In this document: positions 16,333-26,142 of the stretch, one piece after another
Position numbering within the stretch: the first letter of the stretch is position 1
Layout: each line of letters starts with the position of its first letter
Source of the DNA: Phycisphaerae bacterium
Lineage (GTDB): Bacteria > Planctomycetota > Phycisphaerae > UBA1845
Length of the DNA stretch: 64,000 nt
NCBI GenBank assembly: GCA_024102815.1
Contig: JAGFJJ010000026.1
Span: forward strand, 1-64,000
Reading direction: 5' to 3'
Program-made: the position numbers and the translations under genes
The notes under the pieces: generated by a model
The model's input: only the letters and a program-made list of their open reading frames with translations
Told to the model about the DNA's origin: nothing
Database searches by the model: none

Positions 16333-17220
16333 CTATCGAACCTTTCCACGCTGTTGCCAGGCTCGAATGGCCACGGCCAGCGCATTCATGGGAAGCAGAA
16401 TGCCAAGAAGAACGAGGATCGCGGCGGCGGCGAGTTCACGAAAGATCTCGCTCGGCTGGTCCGTCCAGTTGTAAATCTGCAGCGGCAGAACGGTAAATGG
16501 ATCGTTCAAATTCTCGGGCACGAAGGCAACGAATGCCGTCGCACCGATAAGCAGCAGAGGCGCCGCTTCTCCGATCGCGCGGGATAGCGCCAGGATCACA
16601 CCGGTCATGATTCCGGGCAGCGCCGCCGGCAGCACGTGGGATCGAACGGTCTGCCAGCGCGTGGCGCCCAGCCCGTAGGCCGCCTGGCGAATGGAGTCCG
16701 GCACGGCCAGCAATGCCTCACGACTCGCGATGATGATAATCGGTAGAACCAGTAGGCCGAGAGTCAACCCTCCGGAAAGAACACTTCGATCGAACTGCAG
16801 GAGCCGGACAAACAGTGCCAGCCCGAGCATGCCGTAGACAACCGATGGCACGCCGGCAAGATTGGCGATGTTTATTTCGATCAACCTCGTCAGGCGGGTC
16901 TTGCGGGCGTATTCCTGCAAGTAGATCGCCGCGGCGATGCCCACCGGGATCGAGAACACGGCCGTGATCGTAATGACCCACAGCGTGCCCACCAGAGCGC
17001 TGAGAACGCCGCTTTTCTCCGGAAAGATGGTGGAGGGATAGCTTGTCAGGAATTCCGTGCTGAGCCACGCGCTGCCCTGATCGACAATCCGCATGATCAG
17101 CACGGCCAATACAAGAAGCCCGCTCAAGGTCATGAGCAGACAGAGGCTCGAAAAGATTCGCCCCTTCAGGCGCCGCGCGGCGAGCCGCGGCCGATAGAAA
17201 CCAGCGGTCGCGGCGGTCAT
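16333..17220 (-). CDS. pstA: Phosphate ABC transporter permease PstA
   Basis: A 295-residue inner-membrane protein with six predicted helices and the binding-protein-dependent transport loop ([12 protein letters not shown] then [11 protein letters not shown] and R-A-I-G-E-A-A-P). The latter is the PstA version of the E-A-A loop that contacts PstB. The start overlaps the pstC stop by four bases, a sign of translational coupling. Confidence 0.94.
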   Translation of the reverse strand: MTAATAGFYRPRLAARRLKGRIFSSLCLLMTLSGLLVLAVLIMRIVDQGSAWLSTEFLTSYPSTIFPEKSGVLSALVGTLWVITITAVFSIPVGIAAAIYLQEYARKTRLTRLIEINIANLAGVPSVVYGMLGLALFVRLLQFDRSVLSGGLTLGLLVLPIIIIASREALLAVPDSIRQAAYGLGATRWQTVRSHVLPAALPGIMTGVILALSRAIGEAAPLLLIGATAFVAFVPENLNDPFTVLPLQIYNWTDQPSEIFRELAAAAILVLLGILLPMNALAVAIRAWQQRGKVR

Positions 17221-18110
17221 TCGTAAGCCTCCCGGTACGCCGCCAGAATCCGCTGGGCAATCAGGTTGAACAGCAGCGTCACAGCGAATAGCGTCATGCC
17301 CACCGCGAACATCGTCTGGTAACCAATTGACCCATACGGCGTATCCCCCAGGCTGACCTGGACGATGTAGGCCGTCATGGTCTGGACGCTCGCGAGTGGA
17401 TTCAGCGTGAGCTTGGGCGTCATGCCCGCGGCGATCGCCACGGCCATGGTCTCGCCAATCGCACGGGCAAATGCGAGTAACACGGCCGCGACAACTCCCG
17501 AAAGTGAAGCGGGAAGCACGACGCGCGTGGAAACTTCCATGCGGGTTGCCGCCAAGGCGTAGGCCCCTTCACGGAGACTCATGGGCACGGCGCGAAACGC
17601 GTCGTCGCAGAGCGACGCCACCGTAGGGATGATCATGATGCCGACGACCAGCGCCGCACTGGCCGCGTTGAAGATCTGCGTCTGGGGCATGAGCGGCTGG
17701 AGAACGTATGGCGTAACAAACGTCAGGGCGAAGAATCCGTAAACCACCGTGGGAATGCCTGCCAGGACCTCCAATAGAGGCTTCAACATGCCGCGGACCG
17801 TACTGCCTGCATACTCGCTCAGAAAGATGGCCGAGCAGAGTCCGACGGGTACGGCCACGAGAAGCGCTCCCCCGCCGATCAGCAGGGTCCCGCACAGCAG
17901 CGGCAGAACCCCGAACGATCGCGGCTCTAGGAGCGGCGCCCATCGGGTCCCAAAGAAGAAAGCCAACGGAGAAATGTGCTCGAAAAAGCGCCACGATTCC
18001 AGCATCAGCATCCAGACGATGCTGATGGTCGTAAGGACGGAAACCAGCGCGCATACAAACAATACAGCCTGAATCCCTCCTTCGCGCGATTTCTGCCAGA
18101 ATCGACTCAT
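17217..18110 (-). CDS. pstC: Phosphate ABC transporter permease PstC
   Basis: A 297-residue membrane protein paired with PstA. It has the conserved coupling loop ([12 protein letters not shown], then [11 protein letters not shown] and R-A-I-G-E-T-M-A-V) and multiple hydrophobic helices, with the large periplasmic N-terminal loop common to PstC. Its stop overlaps the pstA start (17217-17220). Confidence 0.94.
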   Translation of the reverse strand: MSRFWQKSREGGIQAVLFVCALVSVLTTISIVWMLMLESWRFFEHISPLAFFFGTRWAPLLEPRSFGVLPLLCGTLLIGGGALLVAVPVGLCSAIFLSEYAGSTVRGMLKPLLEVLAGIPTVVYGFFALTFVTPYVLQPLMPQTQIFNAASAALVVGIMIIPTVASLCDDAFRAVPMSLREGAYALAATRMEVSTRVVLPASLSGVVAAVLLAFARAIGETMAVAIAAGMTPKLTLNPLASVQTMTAYIVQVSLGDTPYGSIGYQTMFAVGMTLFAVTLLFNLIAQRILAAYREAYE

Positions 18111-18181
18111 GACTTCGAGCCCTGATGCACATTCGGAAAAAAGGGGCCGGTCCGATCCACGTGGACGACTCCATTTCTGCG

Positions 18182-19213
18182 TTACTTGCCGCCCCGGTAG
18201 ATCTCGAGCAGATCGGTGACGTGACCCGTCCCGGTTCCGCTGATGACCGACCCTGTCTTACCCTGCTCGAGGCGCTGCCAGCTCAACGTGTAGAGTTCGT
18301 CCGGGAGCGCCACATATCCGACCCGCGGGTGCTCCACGATTCTCCCCGCGTTCTCATACACGAACTTGAGGAACTCACGAACCGCTTCGTTATTCGTATA
18401 GCAAGCCTTGTTCACGTAGAGAAACATGGGACGGGCCAGCGGATGGTAAGTACCCGCGCGTATCGTGTCCCGCGTGGGATGGATCGGCGCGCCTTCCATT
18501 TCCGAGACGCCCAGCAACTTCAGCTTGTTCTCATTGGCTTCGTAATAAGCAAACCCGAAATAACCGAGCGCGGAGGGGTCTCCGGATACGCCCTGGACGA
18601 GCATATTGTCGCTCTCGCTGGCCGTGTAGTCGCTTCGAGATGCCCGGGGCTTGCCGACAATGACCTCCGTAAAGTACTCGAACGTGCCGCTGTCGGTTCC
18701 AGGACCGTAAAGGCGGATGGGTTCGTCGGGGAAGTTGGGGCGGACGTCGCTCCACTTCGTAACTGCCGAACCGGGTTCCCAGATACGCTTCAACTCCTCA
18801 ACACTCAGATGGGAACAGAAGCGATTGCTGGGATGAACCACCACAGCGATGCCGTCCAGTCCGATCGGCACCTCCATAAACTCCACGCCGAGCTCCTTCG
18901 CTCGCTTGATTTCCTCCGGAGAAATCGGGCGGGATGCATCAGAGATGTCCGTACGCAAATCAGGCGTGGCCTCCAGGAATTTCTTGAAACCGCCGCCCGT
19001 GCCGGAAATGCCGACCGTCACGCGCACCCGAGGGCTCTCTTGCTGGAAAAGCTCGGCGGCGGCCATGGTAATCGGCGCGACCGTACTCGATCCGTCGATT
19101 CTCACGGTACCTCGAAGCGGCGCCGCCGAGGTTGACGAACTGAGCAGAAAACCGATGGCACAAAACAGCGAACCCGTTTTTACGAACGTGCATCGAAATC
19201 TCGGGGCAGACAT
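18182..19213 (-). CDS. pstS: Phosphate-binding protein PstS
   Basis: A 343-residue periplasmic binding protein. The ATG at 19211-19213 (GGGAG about ten bases upstream) gives a signal peptide ending near S-A-A-P; an earlier frame would lose it. Binding-site motifs are visible: D-G-S-S-T-V near the N-terminus, [16 protein letters not shown], and G-P-G-T-D-S-G-T-F. It delivers phosphate to PstCA. It is separated from phoR by about 135 bases, which may hold a promoter, and from pstC by 71 bases. Confidence 0.94.
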   Translation of the reverse strand: MSAPRFRCTFVKTGSLFCAIGFLLSSSTSAAPLRGTVRIDGSSTVAPITMAAAELFQQESPRVRVTVGISGTGGGFKKFLEATPDLRTDISDASRPISPEEIKRAKELGVEFMEVPIGLDGIAVVVHPSNRFCSHLSVEELKRIWEPGSAVTKWSDVRPNFPDEPIRLYGPGTDSGTFEYFTEVIVGKPRASRSDYTASESDNMLVQGVSGDPSALGYFGFAYYEANENKLKLLGVSEMEGAPIHPTRDTIRAGTYHPLARPMFLYVNKACYTNNEAVREFLKFVYENAGRIVEHPRVGYVALPDELYTLSWQRLEQGKTGSVISGTGTGHVTDLLEIYRGGK

Positions 19214-19348
19214 GAACCCGTCACTCCCATTGAGAAAACGAACTTGGTGGAGGTTGAAGGCGACCTTGCGACATCCGCGCGCCCAACGAACCCTTTCTCG
19301 AATCGTAAACCTAATACCTGTCGTCATCCGTGTCAGCCGAATCCTGCG

Positions 19349-21274
19349 TTAAGATTCCTTAGCGCTCGCGGCCGCGAGTCGTCGCGGCAACACTTGACGC
19401 GCGGGGATGGTCACCTCCACACGCGTCCCCTTTCCTGCAGCGCTTTCCAGCCGGACCGTGCCTTGCATCGCCGTAACAGCGTGTCGGACGATCGACAGCC
19501 CGAGGCCCGTCCCCCGATTGGAACCGGACCGGGCGCGCTCCACCTGGTAGAAACGCTCGAATACCCGGTTTTGCTCAGCGGCCGGTATGCCGCAGCCCGT
19601 ATCGGCGATCGAGATCACATGACTGCCACCGCGCAACGTGACGGTCATCGAAACCTGCCCACCCGCCGGTGTAAAGCGAATGGCGTTCTCAATCAGATTG
19701 CGGAGCACGATGCGCAGCAGATCCATGCTGACGACAAGGTATTGAGCTTCGGCGGCAATCTCCGCAGTCCAGTGCAGCTCTTTCTCAACCAGCGCCTCAG
19801 CAAATGCGGCGTAGAGCTCGTCGACAACCTCCTCAGTGCTGACCCGGGCAGGCACAAAGTGGCTCGTGGGGCTCTCCACCCGGGAGAGATCCAAAAGGTC
19901 TGCAACCATGGCCTCCATGCGCCCGCTCTGGCGGTCGATTACATCCACAAAGTGGCGGAACGCGGCGCCGTCCCCGGCCGGATCGAGCGTTCGTAGCGTA
20001 TCAACGGCAACGCGAATGGCCGAAAGCGGGGTACGCAACTCGTGAGAGGCATTGGCCGCGAAGTCCGCCTTGATCTGCATGGTTTGGGCCAACTTGGTCA
20101 CGTCCGTAATCACGACCAGCCGCCCCAGAGATGGAACCGAACCCTTTTCCGAGGCCTTTACCGCCGCATCCGGTAGTGCGATGTCAAACGCCCGCGCCAG
20201 GAGAGAAAGCGAACCCGTGGGGCCTTCCACCTGGAACTTGGACTCCACGGCATTGCCGGAGGAGTGGTTCGTTTCCAGCGATACCGGGACCTCCGCCGCC
20301 GCCGCCTCGCGAAGGGGCTTTCGATCGGAGTGGAGAAGCTGCTGAACCTCGTGCTGCGGTATGCAGATTTCGACCGGCAGACCTTCGAACGTTCCATCTG
20401 AGCGCGGCGAAACCATGTGCAACAGGCGGGCGGCCTCGGCGTTCACAACCACCAGGTCCCCGGCGTGTGACGCTACGATGACCCCTTCATGAAGTTGCGC
20501 CACCAGCGATTGAAGCGTGCGCCGCTGGCGATCGATGGTGGCGAGCTGCCGAGTGATGTCGTCGCGCATCTGATTCAGCGAACGGGCGAGATCGGCCACC
20601 TCGTCCGAGCCCGACACGCGGATGCGCGTCGAGAAATCCCGGCGAGACAGGCTGCGAGCGGCATCACGAATGAGCTTGATTCGTCGGCTCCAGAGCTGCG
20701 CCAGCCCCAGCGCCAATCCGATGGCCGCCAGCAACGACACACCTGCAATCGCCCAGATAACACGTCGATCCGTCGCCGCGTGGAGCCCGATGCTCTGAAC
20801 GGGAACCGCCACACGGACGACACCGGCTGCGCCGTCGGGGCCGTCCACGCGGCGCGCGACGTATCGAAACTCCTGCCCGAGCGTCCGGGACCAGCGCCGG
20901 GAGCTGCCCGCACCACGATCGAGCGCCTCCCGGACTTCGGGTCGATCGGCGTGCGATTCCATTTCGGCGGGATGGGCGTGCGAATCGCCAAGAACGATGC
21001 CGTCCGCTGTAATGAACGTCACCCGAAAGGCGCCACCGCCCTCGCCGCGCAATGCCTTGGCAAACGCATCGAGTTCGTCACGATACGGGGGCCCGAAATG
21101 ATCGCGCATGGTCAGCGCCAGAGCCTGCGCCTGGCTCTGGAGATAGTCAGTAAGCGTCGCCTCGTGGATGCGGTCCAGCTGGGAAAGGAACAGCCAGAGG
21201 CATGCCCCCACAACACCTGCCAGCAGCAGGGCGTTGCCCAGGAAGAGTTTCCAGAAAAATCGGCCCGTTCTCAT
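19349..21274 (-). CDS. phoR: Sensor histidine kinase PhoR
   Basis: A 641-residue kinase. An N-terminal helix (about 10-30) and a second near 170-190 bracket an extracytoplasmic domain. These are followed by HAMP (about 195-245), a PAS-like region (about 255-375), the phosphoacceptor box N-A-S-H-E-L-R-T-P-L, and catalytic boxes N-L-I-E-N-A-I-R-F-T-P, D-T-G-C-G-I-P and G-T-G-L-G-L-S-I-V. The large extracytoplasmic domain resembles the PhoR/WalK-type layout more than the short E. coli PhoR. It lies 24 bases downstream of phoB and upstream of pst, fixing its role as the phosphate-starvation sensor. Confidence 0.9.
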   Translation of the reverse strand: MRTGRFFWKLFLGNALLLAGVVGACLWLFLSQLDRIHEATLTDYLQSQAQALALTMRDHFGPPYRDELDAFAKALRGEGGGAFRVTFITADGIVLGDSHAHPAEMESHADRPEVREALDRGAGSSRRWSRTLGQEFRYVARRVDGPDGAAGVVRVAVPVQSIGLHAATDRRVIWAIAGVSLLAAIGLALGLAQLWSRRIKLIRDAARSLSRRDFSTRIRVSGSDEVADLARSLNQMRDDITRQLATIDRQRRTLQSLVAQLHEGVIVASHAGDLVVVNAEAARLLHMVSPRSDGTFEGLPVEICIPQHEVQQLLHSDRKPLREAAAAEVPVSLETNHSSGNAVESKFQVEGPTGSLSLLARAFDIALPDAAVKASEKGSVPSLGRLVVITDVTKLAQTMQIKADFAANASHELRTPLSAIRVAVDTLRTLDPAGDGAAFRHFVDVIDRQSGRMEAMVADLLDLSRVESPTSHFVPARVSTEEVVDELYAAFAEALVEKELHWTAEIAAEAQYLVVSMDLLRIVLRNLIENAIRFTPAGGQVSMTVTLRGGSHVISIADTGCGIPAAEQNRVFERFYQVERARSGSNRGTGLGLSIVRHAVTAMQGTVRLESAAGKGTRVEVTIPARQVLPRRLAAASAKES

Positions 21275-21298
21275 CTGCCGCCAAACGATCGCATACGC

Positions 21299-21991
21299 TT
21301 ACTTCGGCGCCCGGAATGTGTAACCCACGCCGCGAACGGTCTGAATCCACTCTGCCGCCGATCCCAGCTTCTTTCGGACTGCGGCAATGTGAACGTCGAT
21401 GGTACGATCGGTGACTGCCACCGTAGGACCGAGGACCGTGTTGATGAGCTGCTCGCGGTCGAGAACGCGACCGCTGGCCGCCATGAGCGTCCGCAGAACA
21501 CGAAACTCCGTCGTCGTAAGAGAGACAATATCTCCTTGCACGGTAACCTGGTGTCGGCCCTGATCCACGGTCACCGGCCCGATGCTGATTACGTCGGCAT
21601 CGACCGACGCCGCGTCAGACCGGCGGAGGATCGCCGCCACACGGGCCAGCAACAGCTTCATGGAGAACGGCTTGGCAACGTAATCGTCCGCCCCGAGCGC
21701 GAATCCGACAAGTTCGTCCGATTCCTCGGCCTTGGCCGTCAGCATGATGATGGGAATTCCCGACGTCCTCGTGTCGCGCTTTAACTCCGTAGCCACCTCG
21801 TCACCGGACCGACCCGGAAGCATGCGATCGAGGATGATCAGGTCCGGCTGCTGCCGGCGTACCTCGGCCAAAGCCGTCTCGCCATCGGACGCGCGTCGGA
21901 AGGCGTAGCCCTCCCGCTCGAGGTTGTATCCCACCGAATCGGCCAGATCGAGTTCGTCTTCGACGATCAGAATGGACCGTTTCCTGCTCAT
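21299..21991 (-). CDS. phoB: Response regulator PhoB (OmpR family)
   Basis: A 230-residue regulator. The receiver domain has acidic E-D-E, the phosphoacceptor region L-I-I-L-D-R-M-L-P-G, and K in D-D-Y-V-A-K-P-F. The C-terminal winged helix shows L-T-T-T-E-F-R-V-L, R-T-I-D-V-H-I-A-A-V-R-K-K-L-G and R-G-V-G-Y. The ATG at 21989-21991 matches the family N-terminus (M-S-R-K-R-S-I-L-I-V-E-D-E); a longer frame adds unrelated residues. It is the first gene of the phosphate block. Confidence 0.92.
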   Translation of the reverse strand: MSRKRSILIVEDELDLADSVGYNLEREGYAFRRASDGETALAEVRRQQPDLIILDRMLPGRSGDEVATELKRDTRTSGIPIIMLTAKAEESDELVGFALGADDYVAKPFSMKLLLARVAAILRRSDAASVDADVISIGPVTVDQGRHQVTVQGDIVSLTTTEFRVLRTLMAASGRVLDREQLINTVLGPTVAVTDRTIDVHIAAVRKKLGSAAEWIQTVRGVGYTFRAPK

Positions 21992-22094
21992 CGCAAAATC
22001 CGGAGAAAGGCCGCGGAGAACGATCCCGCATGGGCGCTGAGCCGTCGTCCTTCTCCGGACAACGGGTTTGCGGGTGTCACCGGTTCCCCTATTG

Positions 22095-22118
22095 GACCTT
22101 GAAAATATTAAGAAAAGA
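22095..22118 (-). promoter_or_regulatory. AT-rich tandem TTTTC repeat upstream of phoB
   Basis: On the minus strand TTTTC occurs twice with an 11-base period, separated by TTAATA, about 105-125 bases before phoB. The 11-base period is the spacing of pho-box half-sites, but the half-site sequence is not the enterobacterial one. Autoregulation is only suggested. Confidence 0.25.
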
Positions 22119-22180
22119 TGAAGGCCGAGAACAGCCCCGGAATGACCCAACCACACCCGAAAACAGCCGCCGGCACCGAT

Positions 22181-24244
22181 TTATGGGACCAAGAATACGG
22201 TAATGTAAGGTGCTTCCGAACGTGGCAACCTGAATTCCCGCGCCTTGCAAAGCCCTGCCCTTTCCATGTCCTCAAACAGCTCCCGATTGACCTCCTCAGG
22301 AAATCCGTAGGCCGAGTTCCGCAGCCGCCGAATCTCTCCCCAATGGACCATAACGTGGGAGTATCCCTTTTCCTCCAACCACGCGAGGACGGCCGGACCG
22401 CGATCCGGCCGCTGCGCCGATCGCACGGCTTCGACAAAGGGGCACGCGTTGAACACGACACAGTAATCGACTTGGTGCCGAACGTAGAATGCCCGGGCGT
22501 CACCAACCAACAGGATGCGGGCGTCGGCCGGGAGCTCCTCGTTGACAAAGCCAAGATACTCGTACCCGGGGATCTCGCCTTCATAGATCGCCGAGGCGGG
22601 TATGCCGCCATACACGCCCCCCGGCGCCTCCGACTGAAACAAGTTCATCGCGAAGAACATGCCCCAGGCAGCGCTCACGAGTAGCAAAGCCATTGCCACG
22701 TTCCGCCGCCACGATGCGGCACGCGTGCCCAATGCTCGACCTACCAGCAGCAGAAGCGGAATCATGAACACGACCGCAAACCGGGCATAAAGGTGCGTGA
22801 AGACGATCCAGATCAGCAGTTGGAGAACGAGAACCGCCGCCAGTGCCCCGTCCGTGCGATCCCGCCGGCGGGCGAACAACCCGGCTATTGGCAACACCGC
22901 GATCGGCCAGGCCAAGCGTTGAAGCGGATCTCCGAGCGTCCTGTCCCAGAGCATCCGCATTCGGGCTAGCGGCGGACGTTCGGCCTCGACCGGACGATGT
23001 CCCTCCTGCCATCGCACCGAGCATTCCTCGTTCCAGCCCGGCGGCGACGCATGGAATACACTGTTCGCCAGGGGGAAAACGGGATTGCCGGTCATGGCCG
23101 CATTCTTAAGGAGCCAGGGCGCGAACGTCGCCGCTGTCGCAAGCAGGAAGATGGCACCGCGCTTCAGTCCCCGCGTCAGCGAAGGCGCCGGAACCGCCAA
23201 AGGAATCACCGCCAGCGGCAGGACAATCAATGGCAAGGCCGTGTATTTGCACCCGCAAGCCAGTCCGCCGATGACCCCGGCAGCCAGCAGCGAGCCGCGA
23301 GGCGAATTTGACCTGCTGGAATCCGCCGAACCGCCTGCGCGAACCAGCATCGCCGCCGCCACCATCCCATAGAAAAGCATCGCGTTTTCAACGTACGCCA
23401 GGCCGCTCAGGTAGACGAGCCATAGGCAAGCGGTGGTTGTAGCGCCGGCCACGACCGCACCACCGCGCGAATGGTCCCTTCCCGCAGCCGCAGCAGCGAA
23501 CACGGTAAGACCGGCGAAAAGCAAATGAATCATGTTTGCGGTCACGCCTGCATCCACCGTTGCGCGTTGTACGACCATGGCGAGCAGGTAGAGCATCTCC
23601 ACGTTCGCCGGGAAGTTCGCGTAGACGTTGTGCGCGGCGTAAAAAATCCGCCCCGCGTCGAAGTACTCCCGCGGCATTTCCAGGTGATATTCCAGCACGT
23701 CGTAACCGAATCCCTCCTGCCGCCAGATCATCCCCGGTGCGTTGGAGGCCGCCAGCAGCGCCGCTGCGAGGAAAGGGGCAGCCGCGAGCCAGAACCAGGG
23801 CGAGATCGCGGTTCCTTTCTGCCCTGGCAGCGAAAGCTCGCCTGCGATTGTGTCGGACCCGCCCAACAAGTTGCGGAGGCGGATCACGCCGGACACTCCC
23901 ATCAGAAGCAGAATGACCAGCCAGACGTACGAATACAGAATGCCAACCAGTCCGAGCAGAAGCACGAGGATCGAGGTCGATCCCGTGCCCAGCGCCGCGC
24001 CCAGGAGCAGGTGCCATCGCAGTGGCATCGGACCGAGCCGGAACACGGGAACCAGCCAGAGACCGGCCAGCGCGGGTGGAACTACGATCATCAGCGCCGC
24101 GATCAATTCGACACCGATCATCGGGAGGGCGTACGGCACCAGGAGCGCAATGATCGCCATGGCAACGACAAGTACCCCCGCGACGACAAGGGCCTCCTGC
24201 CGGGATTCTCTTCGTGAAGGGGATAGGCTGGGTTCGCCGGCCAC
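22181..24244 (-). CDS. Multi-pass membrane protein, GT39/ArnT-like glycosyltransferase candidate
   Basis: A 687-residue protein with a dozen or so hydrophobic helices spread over residues 20-520 and a soluble C-terminal domain (about 540-687). The first large loop contains G-Y-D-V-L-E-Y-H-L-E-M-P-R, with an acidic cluster where GT-C-fold polyprenol-dependent glycosyltransferases place their catalytic Asp/Glu, followed by N-F-P-A-N-V-E-M-L-Y. That supports a membrane sugar transferase but does not fix donor or acceptor. The downstream partner gene begins only about 170 bases lower as a helical-toroid protein with a six-base stop-to-start gap, so the pair is probably functionally linked. Confidence 0.6.
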   Translation of the reverse strand: MAGEPSLSPSRRESRQEALVVAGVLVVAMAIIALLVPYALPMIGVELIAALMIVVPPALAGLWLVPVFRLGPMPLRWHLLLGAALGTGSTSILVLLLGLVGILYSYVWLVILLLMGVSGVIRLRNLLGGSDTIAGELSLPGQKGTAISPWFWLAAAPFLAAALLAASNAPGMIWRQEGFGYDVLEYHLEMPREYFDAGRIFYAAHNVYANFPANVEMLYLLAMVVQRATVDAGVTANMIHLLFAGLTVFAAAAAGRDHSRGGAVVAGATTTACLWLVYLSGLAYVENAMLFYGMVAAAMLVRAGGSADSSRSNSPRGSLLAAGVIGGLACGCKYTALPLIVLPLAVIPLAVPAPSLTRGLKRGAIFLLATAATFAPWLLKNAAMTGNPVFPLANSVFHASPPGWNEECSVRWQEGHRPVEAERPPLARMRMLWDRTLGDPLQRLAWPIAVLPIAGLFARRRDRTDGALAAVLVLQLLIWIVFTHLYARFAVVFMIPLLLLVGRALGTRAASWRRNVAMALLLVSAAWGMFFAMNLFQSEAPGGVYGGIPASAIYEGEIPGYEYLGFVNEELPADARILLVGDARAFYVRHQVDYCVVFNACPFVEAVRSAQRPDRGPAVLAWLEEKGYSHVMVHWGEIRRLRNSAYGFPEEVNRELFEDMERAGLCKAREFRLPRSEAPYITVFLVP

Positions 24245-24250
24245 GCGGCA

Positions 24251-26080
24251 TCAGCCTCCGTGGTCAAACAAGGCGTGACGGGCTTTCATCAGCCCCACGA
24301 GCGCATGCTGGCAATGATCGATCCGAAGCAAATCGAGCGCCGGCGTGGTACGAACGCCGCCGACGGCGTTCTTGGGACTGCGAATAAAATACGCCTCCTC
24401 TGGTCGGATGCGAAGCTGAAGTACGAATCGCGTTGCGCCACGTACGATCTTCTCGTAGCGTTTCACCCGCTCCTGATCGTTCAGCTCCCGGGCCAGTCGC
24501 AGTGCATCGGCAAAGCCCTCCAGATAGGAAGCCGTGGCTACCCCCGCCCTGCCCTTTTGGTAGGCGGCGATTCCGCCCCACAACTCCGGCCAAGTGCAGT
24601 TCTCCGGCGTGAGCTGCTTCTTGGCCAGCCAGTCCGTCAGCTCGAACACGTACCCGGCATAATCCTGGCGCCGACCGTGCTGCGCCATCAGGGCATAGGC
24701 CTGAGACTGCCACGGAACCAACGCGGGCGAAGGGATCCCCCGGAAATATTCCCGATAGAAACCCATCGCCCGATTGAACGCATCCAGGATCTTCGCCGAC
24801 GGATCGAGCGTGTAGTGCTCGGCCATGGCGAGGAGCGCCTCACCGGGGAAATAATCCTGCGCTTCGATATTCTCCGCGGGAGGGAAAGCGGTCACGAACA
24901 TGCCCGACGGGCGCTGCAACCACAGCATTCCCTCGATAAGTTCGCTGCGTACATCGGTGTATTTTTGCCGATCGGGATGCTGTGCGAGCGCTAGCGCCAG
25001 CAGCGCCGTCACGCCGAGCTTGTTTTTTCCGTCGGCCGTGGCAATGAACGCCGCATCACCACGCCCCGGAATGTCGCGCAGGCCTTGCAGGTGATAACGG
25101 ATGCCCTTGTCGGACGCCGCGAGTGACGCGCTGAGCCCCGATTCCCGCGCATGGAGCGTCAGCGCCAACGTGGCACCCACTTGCCGGACCAGATTGTCTT
25201 CATCGGAAAACGCATCCCGCGCCGGCTCATATTCGTACGAGAACAACCCGGAGGGCTTCTGCCGCCAGACCATGTACTCGGCCAGCTCTTCGATGGCCCG
25301 GTCGAGTTCGTCCGCGGTCACTGCCTCGGGCGGGACCAGTACCAGCCCGCGGTGCAGCGACACGATTTCGGCGCCCGCTTTGGCCTGGTACCAGTGAATC
25401 GTGCGAAACCGATAGAGCCGCGTTTTCGGAATCTCCATGGGATTCTTCTGAACTTGCCGCGCAAGACTCCTCAGACCCTGTGCCACCGTCACGTCCGATG
25501 TAAATACCTCCGTCGGGCAGAAGCGGTATGTACCCGATGGCCCCGCCAGAACCATCCCGTGGACCCCCGGCTCGATGAACGAATCGACGGCCCGCGGCTG
25601 CGTCCAATCGCCGACGCTGGGTATCGCCTGAGCAGGCCCGACGACCTCAATCTCAATCAGCAGCTCGGCCGAATCGCCGACGGATGTCTCGACCACTTGC
25701 GCCAGGTTCTTGCCGGCCGCGGCGGCGGCATCGCGAACGGCATCCGCAATTGGCGCCGGACCGCCCGAAGACGCCGCCAGCAGGAATCCCCCCTGCCGCA
25801 ACCGGACAACAACCTCGGTGGTCTTTTCCTGAAGCGACGACGGTATGTAGTCCGGCTCATAGGGATCCCGCCCGAGCACCGTATCGCGGAGCGCCCGGCG
25901 GGCCACTCGGGAGAGGAAGAGCTTCTCATGGTCAGCCAGCGCTGGGACTGCGGGTTCTGGCAAAGCCTCGACCGACGCGGAATCGGACCTGTCGGCGGCA
26001 TCAGCCGCAAAGGCCCGACCGACCGGCAGCGAGCATAGAATCAATGCCGACAACAGGGACAGAACAACTTTGGTCTTCAT
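24251..26080 (-). CDS. Exported AMMECR1-like/helical-toroid fusion protein
   Basis: A 609-residue exported protein. The ATG at 26078-26080 gives a signal peptide ending A-F-A-A. Residues about 60-215 align in pattern with AMMECR1 domains: L-Q-E-K-T-T-E-V-V-V-R-L, P-I-A-D-A-V-R-D-A-A-A-A-A, L-L-I-E-I-E-V-V, and E-P-G-V-H-G-M-V-L. However, the usual L-R-G-C-I-G motif is replaced, so any activity may be lost. The C-terminal 350 residues hold repeated W/Y-rich helical pairs (G-L-F-S-Y-E-Y, G-E-A-L-L-A-M-A, E-L-W-G-G-I-A) of an alpha/alpha toroid such as a glycoside hydrolase, lyase or epimerase. It sits six bases upstream of the membrane glycosyltransferase-like gene on the same strand. Confidence 0.6.
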   Translation of the reverse strand: MKTKVVLSLLSALILCSLPVGRAFAADAADRSDSASVEALPEPAVPALADHEKLFLSRVARRALRDTVLGRDPYEPDYIPSSLQEKTTEVVVRLRQGGFLLAASSGGPAPIADAVRDAAAAAGKNLAQVVETSVGDSAELLIEIEVVGPAQAIPSVGDWTQPRAVDSFIEPGVHGMVLAGPSGTYRFCPTEVFTSDVTVAQGLRSLARQVQKNPMEIPKTRLYRFRTIHWYQAKAGAEIVSLHRGLVLVPPEAVTADELDRAIEELAEYMVWRQKPSGLFSYEYEPARDAFSDEDNLVRQVGATLALTLHARESGLSASLAASDKGIRYHLQGLRDIPGRGDAAFIATADGKNKLGVTALLALALAQHPDRQKYTDVRSELIEGMLWLQRPSGMFVTAFPPAENIEAQDYFPGEALLAMAEHYTLDPSAKILDAFNRAMGFYREYFRGIPSPALVPWQSQAYALMAQHGRRQDYAGYVFELTDWLAKKQLTPENCTWPELWGGIAAYQKGRAGVATASYLEGFADALRLARELNDQERVKRYEKIVRGATRFVLQLRIRPEEAYFIRSPKNAVGGVRTTPALDLLRIDHCQHALVGLMKARHALFDHGG

Positions 26081-26142
26081 GGAGCCGATCAGTATAGTGG
26101 CGGTCGCCGGACCGTCCAACGCAGCCCGGCCTGGTGCAGCCG

